Below are positions 22,334 through 34,300 of a stretch of DNA of 64,000 bases, in pieces. The DNA is from Eunapius fragilis. Taxonomy: Eukaryota; Porifera; Demospongiae; Spongillida; Spongillidae. Under the pieces are notes generated by a model that had not been told where the DNA came from, ran no database searches, and saw only the letters and a list, made by a program, of their open reading frames with translations. Where the stretch lies: the NCBI GenBank assembly GCA_963681505.1, contig OY811987.1, positions 3,348,124 through 3,412,123 on the forward strand, written 5' to 3'. The translations under genes were made by a program, and so were the position numbers. Positions within the stretch are counted from its first letter, which is position 1; the number at the start of each line of letters is the position of its first letter.

Positions 22334-25300
22334 GAGGAAAGTCCATCTGCATATGATGTACTTATCAGCTCACTGTCCAGTTGTCACAGAAAGAAGCCCA
22401 GATATGATATGGAACCCCAGCAAGAAGAGGTACCTGGGAAGGGGTATACTGATGATCTAATTGGAGAGGAGGAAGGTTCTGTACATAATCAAGATGATGA
22501 GGCCTCTGGAAGAAGTGATAGTGAAAATGATAAGGTGGAGTTGACTGAAAATGATAATGACATTGTAGAGGATGTCTCTGAAGGCGAAAGTGATGAAGAA
22601 CCTGTTATTGTCTGCTCCAAAGGTACAGTTTCATTTAACAGGCAAGCACATAGTGGCATTGATATAACTTGGATCATTGTCCATACTGCTCTGCATGTCA
22701 TCTTTTACCTTCCCTCCAATGTCCTGAGGAGATGATCTCACCTAATAGTGAATACTTAATTTGATTACAGATCCCTTCAGTGTGCACATTGAAGAAACCC
22801 TTAGCAGTGAAGAAATTGCAGCACTCAAAAAGACACTAGAGCAGCCACTTCACTACAGTCGAACCCTGGTATGTACGTTTGTGCATTTCTAGTGAATACA
22901 CTTAACAATGTAATACATATCATCATCTTGAAGGATAAAGACATTGGTTGTATTAGCTGTGCAGCTTGCCTTCCTACGAGGAATACTGCAATATGTATGC
23001 AGCACAAACCATTGGCTGAACTCCATGTAGGCGTGAGGGATTTTGGGAACTGTGTCCCATGGTATGTTACCTTTCTATTAAAGGTAAAACAGAGACTAGT
23101 GTCTCAATGGAAGGCAGTCAACACTCAATGTACACAGGATCCTTGTATGTAACTTGTGTTTGAATTTTACATTATGTGTGTGTGTGTGTGTATGTGTGTG
23201 TTTGTGTGTGTGCTACTGTTTGGGAAGGTGTCACTGCAGTAACACCAATTTAGTACATGGTGTCTTTTTGTTATGAAACTAATTGCATGCCCAACCCTCA
23301 AATATCCAAGGCTGTTGATACTCTAGTAGGATTTGTGTAGCTTTTGCCAGCTGTTTATCTTCTTTAACCCCTCCACCACCCCTTGACCAGCGTGCATGAC
23401 AATTTTGCAAGGACGTTTGTTCTCTATATTAAACAGCTACAAGGTGAGCTCATGGGGACTGTACAGATGTGTGATGTCTTTGTTTTATACTTTTTGGGTA
23501 CATGTTCTTCCATGCTAATCTTTTGGCACATGTTCTTTATGCATTACTTTTACCTGATACTTAGCTCTCACTTCTTTTCAGGATTTGCTATTTACAAGGC
23601 GAACATTTGAGAATGGGGAGGAAATAAGAAGGACATATGTCCTACATGCTCTTAATCATGTACTGAAGTTAGTCATGGCTCAGGTGCATGCTTGCCAACT
23701 CCATGTGTGATAATTTGTTTTTGTTTGGGGGGGGGTTAAATTCTATTAGACAGCAAAGCATTATTTTGGCATTGCAGTAAATATATTGCTGCTGTTTATG
23801 TTTGCTGGCAACAAATGTGTGTTTTGGTACTCTGGTCAACAGGACACGCTCACGAGTGCGGAAGGACAATTCATTTTTACACCGTACAGCAAAGGAAGGC
23901 AAACATGCTGAGTTAGTTTGAATGTGTGTTGTCGTCATGTGTTGTTAAATTGGTGCAACTGCACAGGGATCTCCAAGATCAAGGACTTACCAGGCCAAAA
24001 ATACTCATTCTTGTGCCATTTCGAGAAGCGGCCTTGAGGATAGTTGATATTGCTATCAATCTGCTACTACCCAATGGAGAGGTTTCTGATAATAGTAAAA
24101 GAAATTGCATTTGCAATATATATCACGATTTCATAGGGTCAAGTGAATAATAAGCGACGATTTTATGAAGAATTCAAAGATGAAACAACATTGCCTCCTA
24201 AAGCACAAAAACCAGGTAAGGGGCCTAAGTGTATTTTCACCTTACATGTACATATACTGCTCTATTCTTGCAGGGTCCTTTCATGCTCTATTTGCTGGTA
24301 ATATAGATGATTGTTTCCGCCTTGGAGTTGCCGTTAACAACAAGATAGTGAAGTTATATTCAGAATTCTACCACTCTGACATCCTCATTGCATCACCTCT
24401 TGGACTTCGAATGATCATTGGTGCTGAAGGGTATGTGTACCATGTTAGTTTGAGGTGTGGTTTGGTCACACATGGTCATGCATGGTCAGGGAGAAAAAAC
24501 GTGATTATGACTTCTTGTCATCTCTGGAGGTGGTTATTGTGGACCAGGCTGATGTGTTGCTAATGCAGAACTGGGAACATCTTTTGGTAAGCTAAGTATT
24601 GTATAACTGTAAAATTCGGCTGGAGCTTAATGTTAATAATATGGCATTTTGTTTATCTACTGCCAAATTATGTTCAAAGTTACGCATACTCCCATCCTTG
24701 TTTATCTTTTCTGCAAGTGCATAAAAAACCTTCCTACTATGACATCACTACTCTTGGCTAATGAGCTCACTGTAAATGGCATTCAGGGGAAAATGGATAA
24801 GTAATTTGCACTTAAATACATGTTGATATTCAATAGCCCAAATTCAGAGGAAGCAGTACAGTACTCTATAGATAGTTGAAGTGTACTACAGTAAGCATTA
24901 AAAAAAAAATTTAATGGCTGCTGCCACCACATTTATATAATGTCATCTGTATTGGTGGTTGCTAAGAGAAAGTTTTACTTATCTTAATTTCTTGTCTTGT
25001 GGCCAAATTTGATTGGATACGGTAGAACATATAATGGATTGTTGGAAACATCCATTGTATGTTCTCCCATTTGCTGTGTTTGCATCAACATGCTAATGCA
25101 TAACATGGTTCTAGTGATGGTAAATTATTAGACCCATGATGAATTGCTCTGTATCAAAAATTTCAGTTGCACCTGTCTTATCATAGCAGGGTCGATGTAG
25201 TGATCATTTCATTTATATGGTGCGTCTGTCATCAAAGGCAAAAGCTCTGCCATATTAGAACGGGTTGGCTTTATCGTAAGCTTAAAATGGTTAGTGAACC

Positions 25301-28300
25301 TAAAGCTTAAAGCGCATAAGCTATATTAAGCCCATAAGCTAAATATAGCAAAAGGGAAAGCACCTATCCCAGTTAATTGTAAGATGCCACGATGGAGCTT
25401 TTATGGAATTACGTAAATGATATCCGCTCCACAGAACTGACCAGTTCGTGGGGTCAAAGAAAGTAGGCCTAGCATTTGGTAAGGACGAACTGTACCCAGG
25501 ACAATGAGGACATACCACTGATCTGAAAGCCATTAAAATCATAGCCGATTGTATACGTACGTACTATACATGCATCTCTCAATAACTTTCCAATTAATAT
25601 TTATTTAACCAAGTACAGGTAAGCAAGTGACTTCCAGCGATTCCCAAGCGGTTATAGAAGATCTAGGGGTTTGAACCTCATTCTTTTTTGTGCAGATTTG
25701 TGTAATAACTGTAACTTAGTGATGCCAATTTCCACCAGGCAAGCTATGGCTCATTTAGTACTCACTTAAGGTAATTTTCAATGGAGGTCACAAAGCCTCT
25801 CTTTGACTTAAGTAGCTCTTCCACGAGCTTTAAGCTTAAAAACTTTGTCGCATGAGTTATGAATAGAAAAATGGGGAAAAGGAGGGCTTTTGCTAGCACT
25901 TGCAATGCATGGCTTTTTTAACCTTCCCACTCGATGCGAGTACGGGAGCACCGCTAATGTGTGACCATATCCTATACATTGGCCATCCCCAGGCTTCGAG
26001 GGTGTAGGTACATGCCCCGTTTGGGGGTGTGGTCTCGAGGCATAGCCCACCCGTGGGCGTGCCAACCCTGCCTGGTCACGTCACTCTATAAGTGACGGAG
26101 CCTTAATTATAGTACTACACAATTGCTACTCAAAGAGCTCCATAGATGTGGGTAATGGCAATCTCGGCAGACGTGCTGGTACTTGCAGCGGCTGTACCGA
26201 CATTTCCCGTTGTTATAGTTGCGGCAAACGTCCTTCGACAAATTTCCGGGACTCGATTGCCTTCGGGCTGCCGGGTCGAGGTTGTCCAGGTTCACAGGGC
26301 AGGCCCGAAGATCGTGTGTCTCGCTGAGACAGTGGCGGCACCGGGAAATCACTTTGGCACTCCAGGTAAATGGTTCGCTATATAGATGAGCGTTGGTCAC
26401 CGACCAATTCAGGTCCCTTCGAGCAAGGGCCTCGTGCCGGAATTGCCAGTCTTAGGCTACCATTGAAGGTACGGGCGGCTCGGATTATTGAGGACTGGTA
26501 CGCCCGCATCTCAGCAGCTTTGCTGGGGTAACTCGATGTGAGGACTGAGGCCAACCGACCAAAACCTTTTAGCCAGAGCGTGATTTCTGTGATTGGTGCT
26601 CTTCGAACGAAACGGCGTGAAGACGATAGAGGGTCGCTTCCCGGATTCAAGTGCTCCTGCCATGCATCAGGGAGCATATCTGACATCTCGACGAAGTCCA
26701 AGTCCAAGCTTCGCTTTACCCTGCAGCGATGTTGCGGGATCTAGCAGCAACTGTTGCTGCGAAGTGGTCAACTCTGCTCCACCGAGTGGGGTAAATGTTG
26801 GCATCTCGGTGCCTGTCGTGGGTGGAGTCTTGTAGGGGGAGCCTTGGTGGACTCCGAGTTCAAAACCTAGGTTTGGGGTACAGAGATACAGCACACAACT
26901 GATGTGCATACCCACACATACGCTACCATCATGGATGCATTAATTTGGTTCGGGCAAGATTCGGACGACAATGGTTTGACAATATATATATATAACGCTA
27001 ATGACGAGTGATAGCACTCAAACACATTCCCATGCATCTCCTAGCTACGATTACTACGTCTCTTACTGGAGGACGACCCCTGCATGGTATAAGACGAGGC
27101 CTGGGTGTTACGTGCCATGAAGTTAGCCATCCAGGCCAACTGGCGCTCACTAAACGGAGGATTGTCGTTGGATTGCCTATTGGACGGCTGTTCAGGGGTA
27201 GTTGTCTCTTTTGCCATTTTATCAAAGATGACAGTGCTGGTTGTCTGTTTGATTGAAATTATTTTAAAAGCTACAAAACATGCCCCGTTCTAATTTGGCA
27301 CTAATTGTGACACCCCCCCCCCCCCCCCCCCCCCCCAGAGGTGCAAGTGGATGTACAAAACAGAAGGTGCTGCAAAACTTTTAAGACGATGGTATGGTGC
27401 GCATCCATCAGTAGTGACACATGGTGGTGTTAAAACGTCCTCCAGATGATGCGTTTGACTTGTACAGTCAGTTTAAAAACCCGTTCTAATTGGCAGCTTA
27501 CCTCATCAAAATATATTATTACAATAATGCGTCATCAGCCACGGACTAAAACATGGTTACCTAATATTCTGTGCCCATTTAAAGTTCGCTACTTTGTATA
27601 GTACACAAAATAGTATGTGCTTTTATTATTCTAAGGAAAGAGCTGTGCATATTTATAGCATTAGTGCACAATTCAATAGAGCAATTCAACGAGAGCGCTC
27701 GAAAGTGCATAATTGATCAAGAGCGTGAGCCCTACATAAGTCCCTTTCGCTGCACGAATCCAGTGTGAAATTTAATTAGCACAGTATATGAATATGATTA
27801 CTGGTTACTGTCAATGTTGAACTCTGTAATAGTCATGTAACCCAAGTAGTTGCCGCCGCCAATAACATCCAAGGTTTGGGAGAATGGTTGACAGGAGAGC
27901 TTTGCCGGGTTGTGTGCCCAGACCCTAAACTTGGCTCAAGGCACATGACCCCCTGAATTATGGCCCCCACTTACCACCGTTGGGGAATGAACTCAACCCA
28001 CCCAAAGGGGGATGCACGCCTACCCCCGAACTCTCCCCATACTTTGCTGCTGCAGCCATCACACATAGCTCGAAATAAAGTAACATTTGTGCTGCTAATA
28101 ATGCTTCGCTGATATCGCTGCAGGGCATTCCCTTGGTACCCAGATATAAGCTAAATTGGTAATACTCTTCCACCGTCCCAAAGTTTGGATCATTAACTTG
28201 TCAACTCCCACGGCTGTAGCATTGGACCTTGAAACATCGGTCGCTGTGTAGGAACAGGGGGTCCTTCCCGGCTGCCCCCATGCCGCCAGGTAGATCAGTA

Positions 28301-31300
28301 TGGCCACCACAGGACACAGTGGTTTCTCAGTCTTGCCCACGGAGATGGTCTCACCCTTCCTGCTTTAAGAATGAGGTGTATTATCCTCGGCCTCCCAGCT
28401 CTGTTGACGGACACCTCATTCATGCTGAGGTGGGACTGGGGCAATATTAGTTGAGAGATGGAACTGTTAGCTCCCCCGATTTCAGTAAGCCAAAATAACA
28501 AGCATCATGCAACCTTTAGCATGGTGCTGTTGTAGTCCCAGCCATTTCTGCCTAGGACATCCTTTGTCCTCAGCAAGATGGTGGTTGTGATTGGCAGGTG
28601 GGAACGCTTGGTCCCTGGGGGTTGACTTTGATCGACTCCAGGTGCCCCCTTCAATACATACTGTAGTCAAGGCATCTTGGCCACAAACGGATCACCCAAG
28701 CCGCTCATAATCTGAAGATGGTGCACTGCTGAATGGTACGACTGGTTCACAGACAAAAACATCCTTGCTACAAATTTGCACAATACGTCCTCGTTTGAGC
28801 GAGTGTGCTCCTTTGCGACCCTGTGCCGAGCAATAGGTGCGCCTGGTGGCTGGGGTAAGGGACTCCCGACGGAGTCTCTCAACCACCTGACCCATGTCTT
28901 GTTGGTCCATCCTCCGGATCCCCAGCCCAGTTGTTGAAGCCACAGTTGGGATCTGGCACCTTGGATATTAAGGAAGACAGGTCATCCACTCTTAAATTGT
29001 CCGCCCCACTATGTGCCAGTATGTGGTGGGCTACAAGGATGAAGCTATGCATAGCCTCTGCAAAATGGATGCATCTCAGGATGTGGGATATACTCTTCTG
29101 CATTCAACAATCATATGAAGAAGAAAAAAGTAGTGTCCTGTTATTTCTCCTTTTTGCTTTCTGTTTTCCCCTGAGCCTTGTTATCAGTGTTATATCCCCA
29201 TGTGTTTGAGCTATATCTTCTCCTGAAGCCCATTCTTTACCGGACTTAGGAGAACCACTCTATAAAAGGAGAATAAATTAAGCCATGAATTGTAGACAGT
29301 TGCTGTACAAACTTTTGGAAAACCATCTACTATTGCAGGGTACCATAAAATGCCGCGGCATCTATTTGGGACGATAAACACGAATACTCCCACGAAAACA
29401 GCAGCACCGCTGTAACGACATACCCTCCTAGCTTCGCCAGATTGTTCGATTGATTGATTGTCCCAGCATGTGTGCAACCTTCAGCCACCCTTGCAACAGT
29501 GCTGGTATTTCTTTGGGGAGTATCCAAATCTTCGACGCAAGTATTTTTTGTCCCAAATAGATGCCACGGCATTTAAGTGGGATTTTACGGTATAAATCCC
29601 ACAGTATTTCCAAGCCTTGTTAAGGCACGGCATGGTGAGGGAGATAATGTGTTGTTTCTGATAGGTCCAATGTCAGAAGGATTGACCACCTCAACTATGC
29701 CGCTCTGATCTGCTCTTGAATGATCTCATCATATTGCGCTAAGATGTGTGGTGTCTGCCTAAGCCTCTTCAGTAGGTTGAAGAGACGTTTCTGGCTTAGG
29801 TCGAAGTGGTCTGAGAGCATGACACGTGGTGATTTTCAGGGGAGATGAACACAGTAACAACCATCATGGAATGATGAAGTTGTCATAGACAGAAGTATCA
29901 CATTCCTTAATCCCCAGTGTGTTGAGGTCCCAAAACGCTTGTAAACAGCCTTCTAGATTTGCAATTTCTTCTTGAGAGGAGCAGACAGATGCATCCACCT
30001 TCATCAGATGAACAGTGCTCAAACATGTCACGGCTGGTTCAAGGGTGAGACCTGGAACAGGACCAGATAGAATCCAACCAAATGCGGTTCGATTGCAGTT
30101 GGACCAGCTATGCCTTTCAGGTCAATTCGCAGTAAACAGGACCACCTTTACACCATCACCATCTCATATTGCACAACTTTCCATATATCTTATCCCTTTC
30201 AAACTAGACTCAATTGCTGTATATTTGTATATCCAAAGTTATTTGGTTTTTAAAATACAACTATATGAATAATTAATTTTTTTGGTGACCTTTAGCACTT
30301 TGAAGGGATACTTCTATGAGGCCTCTACAAGTGGTCACACAATTTTGCTCTGTATCATAGGGTGCTAGCCCATGCAACAACAAGCAATGCAGATTTTTAT
30401 TAGTATGCATAAGCAGTTAAAGTAGCCTATGAATATGTTATGATAATTATAGTAGCAAAAAATAACATGCTCCCAAATGTGCCAATTTTTTAACATGAGT
30501 ACCTCTTGGCATCACTAAACTACTGTGCTTTATATTTTACTGGGATTCATATGCATTGGGCTGGGAAACCTGTTTTAATAAAAGTATAGCACCATTTTCA
30601 TCCCTTATGTGTTACAAGGTGTTAATGACAAAGTTGTGATAGGATAACCCACAGTTTATACACTAAGACAACAATGGGCAAAGTACATGTATTCTATGTG
30701 TCCATAGTTTTTATACTGCACAGTGCAGCCATCAGACATGTAGTATACTTTGTCTGTTTTTTTTTTTACCTCCACAATGTTCTGTCAAAAAATCAAGAAG
30801 CTTGCGCTGGAAGAGGTGAACGGCTACTGTATCATGCTGGGTGCTTTCAGATATTACAATGTAGCACAAGTTCGTCAGTTTCCCATCCTTGATATAGTGA
30901 CACACAAAAGGGTGGATAGTAGCAGAGCCATTGTTCCAATGAAATGCCTGAATCTCATCTTGCACTACAAAACTATAGTTTTCAGAGAAATCAGCAATAA
31001 CAAAAAACTCTCCTTCTCCTAGGCTCTCCCTTTTCTCACGCATAAACGCAGCCTGCATTTTGGCAACAAAATCGTGAACAAGTAGTTTCTTAAGCATAGT
31101 AGTGAAGGTATCTATGAACTCATTCACCTGAAGAACTCTTGTTACCAGAGAGGCACGATCAGTCATTGTCCACTGTTTAAGTTCTACTATGTCTATGGCA
31201 TTCTCATCCATAACTGCTTGCAGTAAACTAGTGAGTGAATCCACACCAGGGCACTGGTTGCAACTGCCAAAATAACACTCAACATTAGGAGGGTTACAGT

Positions 31301-34300
31301 GCATTACTGCAAGGCAGTGGCGATAGTGTTTCATTGTTCCACCTGTTAACTTCTCAAGCTGACTCCCTATAAGCATCAGTTTGACATTTTGGTGGAGTGT
31401 GCAGACGCACACAGAATGTGTGCCACTAGCTCCAGCAAGAACACACTCTTTTGGCCTTAGAATAGAGAATTTGGTGAATCCTATCTTGGTGTCAGGGTGT
31501 TGTGTCTTGAACTCACTGTAGGCCTCTCTGAGGTTGCACAGAACCAGCCTCTTCTGAATATGTACTCTTTTTCCATCACTACCTAACACTGAAAGACAAT
31601 CTTTTGTCCCCGGCATCACTCGACTAATACTGTCTGAGTAATAGAAATTCCTTACTTCTGCTTCAGTTTTGACAGAGAGAGATTTGGATCCCTTGGGGGG
31701 GGGGGGGGGGGGGGGGGGTTTAGGGCTGCACAGTATACCCTTCTCTGCTACCAGCTTCTTTGCATGCCTTGCTGTGTTCCGTGATACATTGAACAATGTT
31801 GCAACTTTACGTGTGGACCAACTTTTTGGTAACACTGTCAACACCTTCATCCTATCGCTCCCTGTTTTTGATTGTTGGAACTTTTCTTTGAGTTGCTTGA
31901 CCATTTCTTCTGCATCACTTGCCAGCAGTACAATGTCCTCACTTTCTTTCTCTTCAATTCTCCTTACCTTCTTTGATAAAGATGGTCCTTCAGCATCCTC
32001 CACAGAACTGTCACTTGTTTCCTCACTAATAGAGCCTTCTTCATCTTCACTTTCCTTATTCTCACTGCAACTGGCATCATTCAATGATGTAATCCATTGC
32101 CTCAGCTGGAGGCATTGCAGCTTCATCCACTTGGGACTTCTGTTTTTTGCGGCAAGAAGTACATAGGTACTGAAGATGGGTAAGGCCAAGTGACGGGAGC
32201 AGGGCAATAAGAGTTTGTGATACAGGTCTCAGATCCCGTTTTTGGACTATCTTATGGCACTTTAAAGGATCACAGCAGCATTTACGCGGAGGAAAGGACA
32301 TGACTAAAGGCAAAGCGCGCGCTAACAGAATGGCCTATTGCACGAGTGTAAGATCCTTTTATCTATTATTAAACATGCAGGTAGCCTGTTTAGCGCCGCG
32401 CTGAGGCTTGTGAGCTATATCTATTGTTCAAGTTACTTACCATTCTATTGATACTTGCGCACGCTATATTGTGCATTGTCGGCATGCACAAGTATGGCAT
32501 GGGATACCCACGCCCTTTTCATTGTTACACTGGCATCAACAACCACAAGCGCAAGTATCAATTGAACGGTCAGCACCCTTGTCAGCATAGAGCTTACAGT
32601 TGTATAAACATGTGGGTTACCTCTATCACAACTTTGTCATTAACCTTGTAACACATAAGGGATCAAAATGGATGCTATACTTAAAACAGGTTTCCCAGCC
32701 CAATGCATATTAATCCCAGTAAAATATAAAGCACAGTAGTTTAGTGATGCCAAGAGGTACTCATGTTAAAAAAATGGTGCATTTGGGAGCATGTTATTTT
32801 TTAAATTTTTTTACTACTATAATTATCATAACATATTCATAGGCTACTTTAACCCCTTATGCATACTAATAAAAATCTACATTGCTTGTTGTCGCATGGG
32901 CTAGCACCCTATGATACAGAGCAAAATTGTGTGACCACTTGTAGAGGCCTCATAGAAGTATCCCTTCAAAGTGCTAAAGGTCACCAAAAAAATTATATAG
33001 TTGTATTTTATAAACCAAATAACTTTGGATATACAAATATACAGCAATTGAGTCTAGTTTGAAAGGGATAAGATATATGGAAAGTTGTGCAATGATATGA
33101 GATGGTGATGGTGTAAAGGTGGTCCTGTTTACTGTGAATTGACCCTTTCACAACCTTCCCTGTGACAATCTTCCAGTATTGGTCTACTCCAATTAGGGCA
33201 CCCACTTCCAGACTATCTTCCACATCACCTGAGTCAGCAAGGTCTAGACCAGACAAATACTAAAAACGGCTGGTGGCATAAGTGATAGGCTGTTCTGTTA
33301 GTGGTTCGCAGATGGTCGGAATGGAGAGTAGAGATAAACCCATGTCTGTTCCAGCCCTTGTCATCACACTGAGGTTGACTACTCTGCACGCCTGAACCCT
33401 TCCTTCAAATGTTTTCACTAGTAGCGTTTCCTTGCGCTCCTCAAGTCCAAGCTCATTGCATAACTTGCTTGAGATATAAGACCTCTGGCTACCGCTATCC
33501 AGCAAAACCCTAGTTTGAATCATAGGTGTTGTTTGGCCAGGGGCCCTGACCTTGACACAAGTGGTCTGTAGCAACACTGGTGTCTTAGTGCTAAAGTACA
33601 TTGAGAAAACTGCCGGAGATCATCCATTGGATGCCGGTAGTCGTTCATTAGTGGCTCGTACCTGATCATTGGGAGAAGCATTTTGAACTGTCTTTTGACT
33701 TGCTCGTGTTGTGTCTTGTGGTCCGTTATGCTTGGATTTTAAACAGATGCTCAAGTGGTGTCTTCCTCCACAGTTCTAACATTTACCCAACGACTGACAT
33801 TCCCTCCCTATGTGGCCCTTCCGCAAACAGACGAAACACCTTTTGGCCTTGACTAACAACTGCTTCCTTTCCCCGACGACAGTCACACTTCCACACTCAG
33901 AAAAAGGATGAGGCTGGCCACAAAATGAACAAACAATGGAGGAGTTACAGCAACGCCGACGTAGTAACCGGACCTTCTCTGGGTTGCTTCCTTACTGGTG
34001 AAGCAGCATTTGCAGATTCTCGTTCCCTTGCACTGATCTCCCTTTCCACAATCTTCATGATTGCATCTAGGTCCCAACATTCATCTGTAACCTCCCTACT
34101 TATGACCACACGAATCTCTTGAGGAAGTTTATTCATGAAGACTGACGACAATAGATTCCCATATGAAGATGATGGAATTCCAAGTGAATGCAGGCTCCTC
34201 GTGTGTGATTCCACCAAATCATACAAATGCCACAGCCCCTTTAGATTGTGGTTTGACATTACAGCTTCTAGACCCATCAGTGTGTCCATGTGTTTGGTGA

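Larger units (their letters stand above)
30120..33144. mobile_element. 3.0-kb DNA transposon with ~0.53-kb terminal inverted repeats
   Basis: Left arm 30120 to about 30654, right arm about 32611 to 33144; GGTCAATTC begins the left end and GAATTGACC closes the right. The arms match over nearly their whole length (for example AGTAAACAGGACCACCTTTA near the left end, inverted at about 33113-33132). CTTTCA flanks both sides (30114-30119 and 33145-33150), or CCTTTCA if the last base is counted in the duplication, so a 6-7 bp target duplication. It encloses one long antisense ORF (30732-32207). The superfamily is not assigned. Confidence 0.88.

Noticed and set aside
31669-32166. 165-codon + strand ORF
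   Set aside because: It is the antisense shadow of the transposase frame, rich in Ser and Gly because of the acidic region and G tract of the real ORF.
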